From Pseudobutyrivibrio ruminis HUN009 (GTDB lineage Bacteria; Bacillota; Clostridia; Lachnospirales; Lachnospiraceae), in assembly GCF_000703005.1 (NCBI RefSeq), contig NZ_JNLH01000001.1:1419001-1483000 (forward strand): 64,000 bases of DNA, given 5' to 3'. How positions within the stretch are numbered: the stretch's first letter is position 1; each line of letters starts with the position of its first letter. This document shows positions 34,852-43,901 of this stretch, in pieces. The notes beneath the pieces are model-generated. The model searched no databases and was not told where the DNA came from. It was given only the letters and a program-made list of their open reading frames with translations. A program made the position numbers and the translations under genes.

Positions 34852-37800
34852 ATGTACAACAAGGTAGACGCAAGCCTGAACTTCGTTGAAAGGGAGAAGC
34901 AGGTGCAAAAGTTCTGGGAAGAAAACGATATCTTCCAGAAATCAATGGATTCAAGAAAAGAAGGAGAGACATACACATTCTATGATGGACCTCCAACAGC
35001 AAACGGTAAGCCTCACATTGGTCATGTTGAGACTCGTGCAATCAAGGACATGATTCCTAGATATCAGACTATGAAGGGCAAATTCGTTCCTCGCAAGGCT
35101 GGTTGGGATACACATGGACTTCCAGTAGAGCTTGAAGTTGAAAAGCTTCTTGGACTCAATGGTAAAGAACAAATCGAAGAATACGGTATGGAGCCTTTCA
35201 TTAAGAAATGTAAGGAATCTGTATGGAAATATAAAGGTATGTGGGAGGATTTCTCTGGCACAGTAGGTTTCTGGGCAGACATGGACAATCCTTACATCAC
35301 ATACGATGACAATTTCATTGAGTCAGAGTGGTGGGCACTTAAGACTATCTGGGACAAAAAGCTCCTTTACAAGGGATTCAAAATAGTTCCATATTGCCCT
35401 CGTTGTGGTACTCCACTTTCTGCACAGGAAGTTGCACAGGGATACAAGACAGTTAAGGAACGTTCTGCAATCGTTCGTTTCAAAATCGTAGGTGAGGATG
35501 CTTATTTCCTTGCTTGGACAACAACACCTTGGACACTTCCATCAAACCTTGCACTTTGCGTTAACCCAGATGAGACATACATCCGCGTAAAGGCAGCTGA
35601 TGGATATACATATATTCTTGCAGAAGCACTTGCAGATAAGGTATTAGGCAAGCTTGCTGAAGAAGGCGAGAAGGCATACGAAGTACTTGAAACATATAAG
35701 GGTACAGACCTTGAGTACAAAGAGTACGAGCCACTTTTCGAGTGCGCTGGGGTTGCAGCTACAAAGCAGCATAAGAAGGCACACTTTGTTACATGTGATA
35801 CATACGTTACTATGTCAGATGGTACTGGTATCGTACATATCGCTCCTGCATTTGGTGAGGACGATGCAAAGGTTGGACGTAAATATGATCTTCCATTTGT
35901 TCAGTTCGTAGATGGCAAGGGTGAGATGACAAAGGAGACTCCTTATGCAGGTCTTTTTGTAAAGAAGGCAGATCCTGAAGTATTAAAGGACCTTGATAAG
36001 GAAGGCAAGCTTTTCGAAGCACCAAAGTTTGAGCATGAGTATCCACATTGCTGGAGATGCGACACTCCACTTATCTACTATGCTAGAGAATCATGGTTCA
36101 TCAAGATGACAGAAGTTAAAGATGACCTGATTAAAAATAACAACACTGTAAATTGGATTCCAGAATCAATTGGTAAGGGACGTTTCGGGGATTGGCTTGA
36201 GAACGTTCAGGACTGGGGTATTTCTCGTAACCGTTACTGGGGAACACCACTTAACATCTGGGAGTGTCCAGATTGTGGCAAGCAGATTTCAATCGGAAGC
36301 CGTAAGGAATTAGCAGAGCTTTCAGGCCGTGCTGATGCAGAGACAATCGAGCTTCACCGTCCATACATTGACGAGGTTACATGCACATGTCCTGAGTGTA
36401 AGGGCACAATGAAGCGTGTACCAGAAGTTATCGATTGCTGGTTCGATTCAGGTGCTATGCCATTTGCTCAGCATCACTATCCATTCGAAAATAAGGAAGT
36501 ATTTGAGCAGCAGTTCCCTGCCAAGTTCATTTCAGAGGCTGTTGACCAAACACGTGGATGGTTCTATTCGCTTATGGCAGAATCAACACTTCTCTTCAAC
36601 AAGGCTCCATATGAGAACGTTATCGTACTTGGTCACGTTCAGGATGAGAATGGACAGAAGATGTCTAAGTCAAAGGGCAACGCTGTCGATCCATTTGATG
36701 CTCTTGAAAAAATGGGAGCAGATGCTATTAGATGGTACTTCTACACATCTTCAGCACCATGGATTCCAAAGAGATTTGGTGAAAATGCTGTTATGGAAGG
36801 CCAGAGAAAGTTCCTTGGAACTCTTTGGAACACATACGCATTCTACATCTTATATGCAAACATTGATGAGTTTGATCCTACAAAGTACGAGCTTGACTTT
36901 AGCAAGCTTGCAGTTATGGATAAGTGGATTCTTTCTCGTCTCAACTCAGCAATCAAGGCTGTTGATGACAACCTTGGTTCATACAAGATTCCAGAGGCAG
37001 CAAGAGCTCTTGATGAGTTCGTAGATGACTTATCTAACTGGTATGTTCGTCGTTGCCGTGATAGATTCTGGGCAAAGGGCATGGAGCAGGACAAGATTAA
37101 TGCTTACATGACACTTTACACATGCTTAAAGGATATCTCACTTGCAGCAGCACCTATGATTCCTTTCATGACAGAGGAAATCTACCAGAACATGGTTCGC
37201 TCAGTAGACAAGAATGCACCAGAGTCAATCCACCTTTGCGACTTCCCAACAGTTAATGAGTCATTCATTGACAAGAAGCTTGAGGAGGATATGGATGAGC
37301 TCTTAAAGATCGTAGTTCACGGTCGTGCATGTAGAAATACAGCCAACATCAAGAACCGTCAGCCAATCGGTCAGATGTATATCAAGGCTGAGCATGAGCT
37401 TGATGAAATGTATGTAAGCATCATTGAGGATGAGCTTAACGTTAAGAAGGCTACATTCACAGAGGATGTTTCAGCATTCACATCATACTCATTCAAGCCA
37501 CAGCTTCGTACAGTTGGACCTAAGTATGGCAAGTTCTTAGGTGGCATTCAGAAGGCTCTTTCATCTCTTGATGGAAATGCTGCTTATGCAGAGCTCAAGG
37601 CAAATGGGGTTATTAAATTGCCTGAGGTTGATCCATCAATCGAGCTTGCAGAGGAAGATTTACTTATCTCTATGGCTCAGACAGAAGGCTTCGTTGCAGA
37701 TGGTGACAACTACGTAACAGTAGTTCTTGATACAAACCTTACAGAGGAGCTTCTTGAGGAAGGTTTCGTACGTGAAATCGTTTCAAAGATTCAGACAATG

Positions 37801-38007
37801 CGTAAGGAAGCTGACTTCGAGGTTATGGACCGCATCACAGTAGCGTATGCCGGAACACCAAAGGCTAACGAAATCTTCGCTAAGAACAAGGAACTCATTG
37901 CTGGAGAAGTACTCGCAGATGAAATCGCAGAGGGTTCAGAAGGCTCCCTCGTTAAAGAGTGGAACATCAATGGTGAGAAGGTAACACTCGCCGTAACACG
38001 CCGCTAG
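34852..38007 (+). CDS. ileS: Isoleucyl-tRNA synthetase (type 2-like)
   Basis: This enzyme charges tRNA-Ile. Class I motifs are KPHIGHVE (HIGH) near residue 50 and KMSKSKGN (KMSKS) near residue 602; the editing insert lies between. The N-terminal GPPTANGKPHIGH and RKAGWDTHGLPVELEVEK, with 1051 residues, resemble eukaryotic-like type 2 IleRS rather than the common bacterial type 1. AAAGGAATTAC precedes the ATG. No T-box is present, unusual for a Firmicute aminoacyl-tRNA synthetase. Confidence 0.94.
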   Translation: MYNKVDASLNFVEREKQVQKFWEENDIFQKSMDSRKEGETYTFYDGPPTANGKPHIGHVETRAIKDMIPRYQTMKGKFVPRKAGWDTHGLPVELEVEKLLGLNGKEQIEEYGMEPFIKKCKESVWKYKGMWEDFSGTVGFWADMDNPYITYDDNFIESEWWALKTIWDKKLLYKGFKIVPYCPRCGTPLSAQEVAQGYKTVKERSAIVRFKIVGEDAYFLAWTTTPWTLPSNLALCVNPDETYIRVKAADGYTYILAEALADKVLGKLAEEGEKAYEVLETYKGTDLEYKEYEPLFECAGVAATKQHKKAHFVTCDTYVTMSDGTGIVHIAPAFGEDDAKVGRKYDLPFVQFVDGKGEMTKETPYAGLFVKKADPEVLKDLDKEGKLFEAPKFEHEYPHCWRCDTPLIYYARESWFIKMTEVKDDLIKNNNTVNWIPESIGKGRFGDWLENVQDWGISRNRYWGTPLNIWECPDCGKQISIGSRKELAELSGRADAETIELHRPYIDEVTCTCPECKGTMKRVPEVIDCWFDSGAMPFAQHHYPFENKEVFEQQFPAKFISEAVDQTRGWFYSLMAESTLLFNKAPYENVIVLGHVQDENGQKMSKSKGNAVDPFDALEKMGADAIRWYFYTSSAPWIPKRFGENAVMEGQRKFLGTLWNTYAFYILYANIDEFDPTKYELDFSKLAVMDKWILSRLNSAIKAVDDNLGSYKIPEAARALDEFVDDLSNWYVRRCRDRFWAKGMEQDKINAYMTLYTCLKDISLAAAPMIPFMTEEIYQNMVRSVDKNAPESIHLCDFPTVNESFIDKKLEEDMDELLKIVVHGRACRNTANIKNRQPIGQMYIKAEHELDEMYVSIIEDELNVKKATFTEDVSAFTSYSFKPQLRTVGPKYGKFLGGIQKALSSLDGNAAYAELKANGVIKLPEVDPSIELAEEDLLISMAQTEGFVADGDNYVTVVLDTNLTEELLEEGFVREIVSKIQTMRKEADFEVMDRITVAYAGTPKANEIFAKNKELIAGEVLADEIAEGSEGSLVKEWNINGEKVTLAVTRR

Positions 38008-38035
38008 GCTGAGGCTAGCCACAAGGTTATGGCTC

Positions 38036-38118
38036 GTTCGTTACGACTACAAGCATTATATTACTACGCTCGACAGCACGTCTCGCTAAAGTAATATAAT
38101 AGCTTGATGTCTACGAAC
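38036..38118. repeat. Imperfect 30-bp inverted repeat after ileS
   Basis: The arm 38036-38065 (starting GTTCGTTACG, ending ATTATATTACT) pairs with 38090-38118 (starting AGTAATATAAT, ending CTACGAAC) with a few bulges and a 24-base loop. There is no T-run. The right arm contains TATAAT (38095-38100), a possible -10 box for the glgP transcript, so the element may be a promoter region, a transcript-end hairpin or a small repeat. Confidence 0.6.
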
Positions 38119-38141
38119 TATTGCAACTGTATTGTAACTAA

Positions 38142-38291
38142 GTATAAGCTGTGCACAACTTAGGTAAGCGCGAGCAGGAAGGCTCCATGCCTAGCTAGGA
38201 GGGCGCCGCGAAGCAAAGCGAGCGGAAAGTTGCCTAGCGAAGGTATGGAAGGTGGCCTGCGGGAGCACGGAGTGCTGTGGTCAGCTTATAC
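38142..38291 (+). ncRNA. Candidate structured leader RNA of glgP
   Basis: This GC-rich island of 150 bases is closed by a perfect ten-base stem, GTATAAGCTG (38142-38151) with CAGCTTATAC (38282-38291). Inside, GCAGG (38174-38178) pairs with CCTGC (38256-38260). CCATGCCT (38185-38192) pairs with AGGTATGG (38241-38248) and, after a small internal loop, GCTAGG (38194-38199) with CCTAGC (38233-38238). CCGC/GCGG caps the arm (38206-38209, 38222-38225), and AGCAC/GTGCT forms a side hairpin (38264-38276). It ends 28 bases before the glgP start. I do not recognise a known riboswitch class. No ORF explains it. Confidence 0.6.
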
Positions 38292-38319
38292 GGATTGCCA
38301 ATAGGAGGGGTTTTGAGAT

Positions 38320-40776
38320 ATGAAGAGACAGATGCCAAGCACAAGAGAGATTGAGCATGAGATAGTAGACCGCGTCAAGACCATGTTTCGTAAGGACTTT
38401 GAGATGGCAACTAAGGAGGAGATTTATAGAGCTTGCGCTGAAGTTGTCAACGACGTGGTAATTGATAATTGGCTCACAACTCAAAAGGAATTTGTGAAGC
38501 AGGATCCTAAGTGCGTATATTACATGTCTATGGAGTTTCTAATTGGTCGACTTCTTGGAAACAACATGATTAATATGCGTGGATATACAGAGGTTATGGA
38601 TGCCCTTGATGAATTAGGGGTTGATATAAATGAAGTAGAAGACCAGGAGCCAGATCCAGCACTTGGAAATGGTGGTCTTGGTCGACTTGCTGCATGTTTC
38701 CTTGATTCTCTTGCAACTTTACAGTATCCGGCTTATGGCTGCGGTATTAGATATCATTATGGTATGTTCAAGCAGAAGATTGAGGATGGTTATCAGAAGG
38801 AAGTTCCAGATAATTGGCTTCAGACTAGATATCCATTTGAGCTTCAGCGTACCGAGTATGAATTTGAAGTTAGATTTGGCGGATGGGTTCGCTATGATAG
38901 TCAGCCAGATGGCACAACAAAGTATATTCATGAAGGGTATAACGCAGTAATAGCTACACCTTACGATTTGCCTGTCACTGGTTTTGATAATGGTATGGTA
39001 AACACGCTTATGATTTGGGATGCCAAACCAAAGGAAGTGTTTAGATTAGACTCATTTGAAAAGGGTGACTATAACAGAGCAGTTGAGGATATGAACCTTG
39101 CAAGAAACCTTACTGAGGTTCTTTATCCAAACGACAATCATATTCAGGGTAAGGAGCTTCGATTGAAGCAGCAGTACTTCTTTGTATCTGCATCTATTCA
39201 GAGAGCTCTTGCAAAGTATTTGCGCTATCACAAGGATATCAAGAAGCTTCCTGAAAAGGTTGTATTCCAGATGAATGATACTCACCCAACACTGACAGTT
39301 GCGGAGCTTATGCGTATTCTTATGGATGTGCATGGCTTAGGCTGGGATGAGGCTTGGGAGATTACAACACATTGTGTTGCTTACACAAACCACACCATCA
39401 TGTCAGAGGCTCTTGAAAAATGGCCACAGGATATCTTCAAGAGATTGCTTCCACGTGTCTTTATGATCGTTGAGGAAATCAACCGTAGATTCTGTGACGA
39501 AATTAGAGCTAAGTTCCCAGGTGACGAGGAGAGAGTTCATCGCATGGCTATCCTTGCAGATGATCAGGTCAAGATGGCTCACATGGCAATCGCCGCAAGC
39601 TACAGTGTTAATGGTGTTGCAGCTCTTCATACAGAAATCCTGAAGAATGTTTCTCTTCACGATTTCTACGAAATGTATCCAGAGAAATTCAACAACAAGA
39701 CCAATGGTATTACTCAGCGTCGTTTCTTGATGCATGGTAATTACAAGCTTTCAGACTGGGTAATCAAAAAAATTGGTCGTGGATGGATTACAGATTTATC
39801 CCAGATGAAGAAGTTAGAGAGCTTTGTTGATGACAAGAAATCTCTTGACGAGTTTATGGACATCAAGCTCGATAACAAAAAACGTCTGGCTAAATATATA
39901 TTAGAACACAATGGAATCGAAGTTGATCCTAATTCGATTTTTGATGTCCAGGTTAAGAGATTACATGAATACAAGCGTCAGCTATTGAATATTCTTCATG
40001 TAATGTATCTCTACAATCAGATTAAGGAAAATCCAGAGATGGACTTCTATCCAACTACATTTATCTTTGGTGCTAAGGCTTCTGCAGGTTATGAAAATGC
40101 AAAGCTTATCATCAAGCTGATAAACAATGTAGCAGCGGTAATCAACAACGATAAATCAATCGATGACAAAATCAAGGTTGTCTTTATTGAAGATTATCGT
40201 GTATCAAATGCTGAATGGATATTTGCAGCAGCAGATGTTTCAGAACAGATTTCTACAGCTTCAAAGGAAGCATCTGGTACTGGAAACATGAAGTTCATGC
40301 TTAATGGTGCCGTTACAATCGGTACTATGGATGGTGCTAATGTAGAGATGTATCAGGAGCTAGGAGGAGAGAATATTTTCATCTTCGGCATGAGCTCAGA
40401 TGAGGTAATTGCTCACGAAAAGAATAACGACTACAATCCAGTAGATGTTATGAACGGAAATCATCACATTCAAAAGGTATTGCAGCAGCTTGTAAATGGC
40501 AATTACAGTATTGATAATCCAGAATTGTTCCGCCCACTTTACAATTCTCTTTTAAACACACAGTGTACAGCCAAGGCTGATACATACTTTGTACTAGAGG
40601 ATTTTGCATCTTACTGTGAGACTCATGAAAAGATTCAGGAGGCTTACAAGGATAAATATAAATGGGCAAAGATGGCACTTGAAAACGTAGCGCATGTTGG
40701 CAAGTTCTCATCTGATAGAACAATCCAGGAGTATGTAGATGATATTTGGCACTTGGATAAGCTTGATTTAAAATAA
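38320..40776 (+). CDS. glgP: Glycogen / maltodextrin phosphorylase
   Basis: This PLP enzyme releases glucose-1-phosphate from glycogen or maltodextrins. DPALGNGGLGRLAACFLDS near residue 110 and EASGTGNMKFMLNGA near residue 650, with the PLP lysine, are diagnostic. At 818 residues it is full length. AGGAGGGG lies about ten bases before the ATG. It follows the structured 150-base element and would complement the two amylolytic enzymes at 6331 and 15305. The CPBP gene follows after 26 bases. Confidence 0.94.
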   Translation: MKRQMPSTREIEHEIVDRVKTMFRKDFEMATKEEIYRACAEVVNDVVIDNWLTTQKEFVKQDPKCVYYMSMEFLIGRLLGNNMINMRGYTEVMDALDELGVDINEVEDQEPDPALGNGGLGRLAACFLDSLATLQYPAYGCGIRYHYGMFKQKIEDGYQKEVPDNWLQTRYPFELQRTEYEFEVRFGGWVRYDSQPDGTTKYIHEGYNAVIATPYDLPVTGFDNGMVNTLMIWDAKPKEVFRLDSFEKGDYNRAVEDMNLARNLTEVLYPNDNHIQGKELRLKQQYFFVSASIQRALAKYLRYHKDIKKLPEKVVFQMNDTHPTLTVAELMRILMDVHGLGWDEAWEITTHCVAYTNHTIMSEALEKWPQDIFKRLLPRVFMIVEEINRRFCDEIRAKFPGDEERVHRMAILADDQVKMAHMAIAASYSVNGVAALHTEILKNVSLHDFYEMYPEKFNNKTNGITQRRFLMHGNYKLSDWVIKKIGRGWITDLSQMKKLESFVDDKKSLDEFMDIKLDNKKRLAKYILEHNGIEVDPNSIFDVQVKRLHEYKRQLLNILHVMYLYNQIKENPEMDFYPTTFIFGAKASAGYENAKLIIKLINNVAAVINNDKSIDDKIKVVFIEDYRVSNAEWIFAAADVSEQISTASKEASGTGNMKFMLNGAVTIGTMDGANVEMYQELGGENIFIFGMSSDEVIAHEKNNDYNPVDVMNGNHHIQKVLQQLVNGNYSIDNPELFRPLYNSLLNTQCTAKADTYFVLEDFASYCETHEKIQEAYKDKYKWAKMALENVAHVGKFSSDRTIQEYVDDIWHLDKLDLK

Positions 40777-40802
40777 GTGCCTAGAAGGAATGTTTACAGA
40801 CT

Positions 40803-41672
40803 ATGAATGACAAAAGAAAATATATACCTTGGATATTTATTCCATGTATTCTTGCATTTGTTTTGCAGGTTGGAGCCAGCTTATTCGTAATTCAAGCTAT
40901 CGTTGCTTATGTGCTTGCGACATTTAAAGGTAATACCTACGATGAGCTTGTTAACGCCCTTGTAGATGCTATGCTTTCGGATGGAGCAAATGTTCTTTAT
41001 ATCATATATGCTGTTGCTGGAATCATTATTTTTACATTCGTGCAGAAGAAGATATTTAGTGATGATAAGCATACTAAGCTATCAGAGGTATCGAAGAATG
41101 TTCCAGCTACAATAGCAGGTGTGTTGCTCTTTTGCTTAGGCATGCAATACGTTAGCATGTACCTTACATCAGCATTAGCTAGTGCATTTCCATCATGGCT
41201 CGAGGAATATGAAGAGCTTATGGAGACAGCTGGTTTGGATGATAGCCTTACGGTTATAATGGGCATATATGCAGTTATTCTTGCACCAATATGCGAGGAG
41301 CTTATTTTTAGAGGTGTTACACTTAGTGCAGCTAAAAAGGTTATGCCATACTATCTTGCAATAGTTGTACAGGCAATCCTCTTTGGTGCCTTCCATATGA
41401 ATGCAATCCAAGGCTGCTATGCATTTGTCCTTGGACTTGGAATGGGCTATGTAATGCACTTATACAACAATATATTTGTTACAATTATTATCCATATGAT
41501 ATTCAACTTGATTGGCACCTATGGCTCAGATTTCTTGCCATACGGTGGCGATACAGTTATCGGATTCTTCTTGTGGATGCTGGGTTCCCTTGTTGTTACT
41601 TACGTTTCAATAATTCTTCTCAGAAAAGGGGCTTCATCTGTTAAGGAAAATGAGTTTACAGCCGATATATAA
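40803..41672 (+). CDS. CPBP-family intramembrane metalloprotease
   Basis: This is a membrane protein of 289 residues with about seven helices. The catalytic motifs are EELIFRG near residue 164 and FGAFHMN near residue 198, those of the CAAX/bacteriocin-processing (Abi) family. Its substrate is unknown; family members process prenylated proteins, peptides or regulators. It may be read through from glgP, 26 bases upstream, and ends at a strong terminator. Confidence 0.85.
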   Translation: MNDKRKYIPWIFIPCILAFVLQVGASLFVIQAIVAYVLATFKGNTYDELVNALVDAMLSDGANVLYIIYAVAGIIIFTFVQKKIFSDDKHTKLSEVSKNVPATIAGVLLFCLGMQYVSMYLTSALASAFPSWLEEYEELMETAGLDDSLTVIMGIYAVILAPICEELIFRGVTLSAAKKVMPYYLAIVVQAILFGAFHMNAIQGCYAFVLGLGMGYVMHLYNNIFVTIIIHMIFNLIGTYGSDFLPYGGDTVIGFFLWMLGSLVVTYVSIILLRKGASSVKENEFTADI

Positions 41673-41697
41673 TTACACGGACGATAATAATCACAGG

Positions 41698-41725
41698 ACC
41701 AGGAAGGCACGCCTTCCTGGTTTTT
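41698..41725 (+). terminator. Terminator of glgP-CPBP unit
   Basis: ACCAGGAAGG pairs with CCTTCCTGGT around CACG, followed by TTTTTCTTTT. Confidence 0.92.
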
Positions 41726-41801
41726 CTTTTTACTAGAAACTGTGATAAGGAAAACGGACTTTCCCTTTATAAATTATGTTTCATTTATAGGAGGAAAGAG
41801 C

Positions 41802-42812
41802 ATGGTAATTCAAAATTCTGAGGTCAAAATGGCCGCACAAAGTACTTTCGTGGCAACAACGAAGGTGGAGTACGAAAATACCATTAAGCCAGCTATCAAA
41901 CTGGGAAACGTGGTGCTAGAAGATGATGGAGAAGGCTTTCTCTCATCTCTAAACTATGAGCTGAACCAGAGTGGGGAAGTTCAGGAAGCAGGAGAAAAAT
42001 CTTCTGTGGAATCGGTGGCTGCAAACATGCAAACTAGAATGCAGACAATGCATTATTTGCTCAGAGCTATACTGATGAGCAAGATATTTGACGATAATTC
42101 TGAGTTTAAAAACATTCTGCAGGAAATCTTTAAAAGCAATGAGGGATATTATCAAACAACCACAATCAACTACGAATACAGTGAAAGCCAAGAGCTGGCT
42201 TACTCAGCTGTAGGTACTGCAGTTACTGCAGATGGAAGGCATCTGAATTTTAATTATGGTTTTGCAATGTCAGAATCATTTAAGGAGGAGTTTAAATCTG
42301 TTGAGGAAAACTTCGTAAGATATATTGACCCATTGGTGGTCAATCTTAATGACAATCCAACGAAGGTATCTGATCAACCATTCTATTTTGATTTGGATGG
42401 AGATGGGGAAAAAGACAATCTTCATCAGTTGGATGCTGGTTCTGGTTTCTTAGCACTTGATAGAAATGAGGATGGAGAAATCAATGACGGAAAAGAGCTA
42501 TTTGGTGCCATAACAGGAGACGGCTTTAAGGAACTTGAAATATTTGACGAGGATTGTAACGGATGGATTGATGAGAACGACAGTATCTTTGAAAAGCTTA
42601 GAGTTTGGACCATGAACGAGAAAGGAGATATGGAGCTTTACACATTAAAACAGTCTGATGTGGGAGCTATATATCTTGGCCGTGTAAGAACAGATTTTGT
42701 ACAGCATGATGATGAGCACAAAGCAATGGCTGCCATGCGTGAGACAGGTATCTTTTTACATGAGTCAGATGGCCATGCCGGAGGAGTTTCTCACGTTGAT
42801 TTTGCCACCTAA
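41802..42812 (+). CDS. EF-hand-like calcium-binding protein of unknown role
   Basis: I use ATG 41802 as start, behind GGAGG, giving 336 residues. The N-terminus (MVIQNSEVKMAAQST) has no signal peptide. The C-terminal half contains calcium-loop-like motifs: DLDGDGEKDN, DRNEDGEIND and DEDCNGWIDE, spread over about 60 residues and followed by KLRVWTMNEKG. This layout is seen in bacterial EF-hand or VCBS-like proteins. Function is unknown. It lies just before the sugar sensor operon but is separated from it by that operon's promoter. Confidence 0.65.
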   Translation: MVIQNSEVKMAAQSTFVATTKVEYENTIKPAIKLGNVVLEDDGEGFLSSLNYELNQSGEVQEAGEKSSVESVAANMQTRMQTMHYLLRAILMSKIFDDNSEFKNILQEIFKSNEGYYQTTTINYEYSESQELAYSAVGTAVTADGRHLNFNYGFAMSESFKEEFKSVEENFVRYIDPLVVNLNDNPTKVSDQPFYFDLDGDGEKDNLHQLDAGSGFLALDRNEDGEINDGKELFGAITGDGFKELEIFDEDCNGWIDENDSIFEKLRVWTMNEKGDMELYTLKQSDVGAIYLGRVRTDFVQHDDEHKAMAAMRETGIFLHESDGHAGGVSHVDFAT

Positions 42813-42823
42813 TCTGCTATAAT
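42796..42823 (+). promoter_or_regulatory. Promoter of the sugar sensor operon
   Basis: TTGATT (42796-42801) and TATAAT (42818-42823) are 16 bases apart, 32 bases before the first sensor gene and overlapping the end of the upstream gene. Confidence 0.65.
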
Positions 42824-42854
42824 TGACCTAAGTATTTTAGGTGGGTTTAATGAT

Positions 42855-43901
42855 ATGAAATTATTCGGGGGCAAAAGAAGATTAAAGAGCAACAGTGCAC
42901 TTGCTATTGCAGCAGGTTGTGCTGTTGCTTTTATGTTTATAGCTACGGTTATCAGTATAGGAATCTATCAGCAACGTATGGATGAAGCCAAGGAATTGCT
43001 GGCTGAGGCTGAGTACGAGCAGTATGATTCCTATGTGATTATGATTTCTTCAAATGATTCATCGGACTTTTGGCAGGATGTATATAAATCTGCCAAGGAA
43101 TATGGCGCTGAAGAGGGTGTGTATGTAGATATGCTTTCTACCAGTATCGACAAATCATATTCCAAAGCAGAGTATATGGAAATGGCAATTGAATCAAATT
43201 GCGATGCTATTCTTTTAGAGGGAGACGATTCCCCAGAGACTGCCGAAATGGTGGCAAAGGCAAAGCATGCAGATATTCCAGTATTCACATTAGAATCAGA
43301 TATAGATATGGCAAATCGCGTCAGCTATATAGGAGCTAATAGCTATACCATCGCCAGCTTATACGGAGAGTCTTTGATAGAAAATCTGACAAAGCAAAAG
43401 AAGGTAATGGTTCTGGCTGGAAACACAGTCAATCCTACAGAGGCGAGCGCCTTTGTTAATAATATGCAGTCAGCCTTGGACGGCCGCGAACTGCCAAATG
43501 GAAATCTGGATTTTGAAGTGCGCACTGTTGAAAGCAAGGATGCATTTGCTAATGAGGAGTATATCCAAAATCTCTTTAAGGAAAATGATTTGGCACCAGT
43601 TGTAATCTGTCTTGACCAGGAATCCACCGAAAGCTTCTATCAGGCTATGATTGACTACAATAAGGTTGGCCAGATAATGCTTTTAGGAAGCAATGTTTCA
43701 CCTACAATTCTTACTGGAATCAAACAGGGGGTAATTCTTAGCACAGTATATGTGGATGCACAGAGTGTAGGTGTATCTGCGGCGGAAGCATTTATCGAAT
43801 ATAGGGATGCAGGTTATGTATCTGATTACATTAGTGTTGATGCAAATGTAATCGACGCCACCAACATCGAACAGGCGATGGAGGAGGTGGAAAATGAGTA
43901 A
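42855..43901 (+). CDS. Membrane-anchored sugar-binding sensor protein
   Basis: This 348-residue protein has an N-terminal membrane anchor (AIAAGCAVAFMFIATVISIGI) without lipobox cleavage, then a type I periplasmic-binding fold: YVIMISSNDSSDFWQDVYKSA, DAILLEGDDSPETAEMVAKA, RVSYIGANSYTIASLYGE. It resembles ribose/galactose-binding proteins. It overlaps the histidine kinase gene by eight bases, so it is probably the extracellular sugar-sensing partner of that kinase rather than a transport subunit. Confidence 0.82.
   Translation: MKLFGGKRRLKSNSALAIAAGCAVAFMFIATVISIGIYQQRMDEAKELLAEAEYEQYDSYVIMISSNDSSDFWQDVYKSAKEYGAEEGVYVDMLSTSIDKSYSKAEYMEMAIESNCDAILLEGDDSPETAEMVAKAKHADIPVFTLESDIDMANRVSYIGANSYTIASLYGESLIENLTKQKKVMVLAGNTVNPTEASAFVNNMQSALDGRELPNGNLDFEVRTVESKDAFANEEYIQNLFKENDLAPVVICLDQESTESFYQAMIDYNKVGQIMLLGSNVSPTILTGIKQGVILSTVYVDAQSVGVSAAEAFIEYRDAGYVSDYISVDANVIDATNIEQAMEEVENE

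Noticed and set aside
38142..38291. RNase P RNA, tmRNA or SRP RNA
   Set aside because: None of the conserved core sequences of those RNAs is visible, and the length and pairing do not fit.
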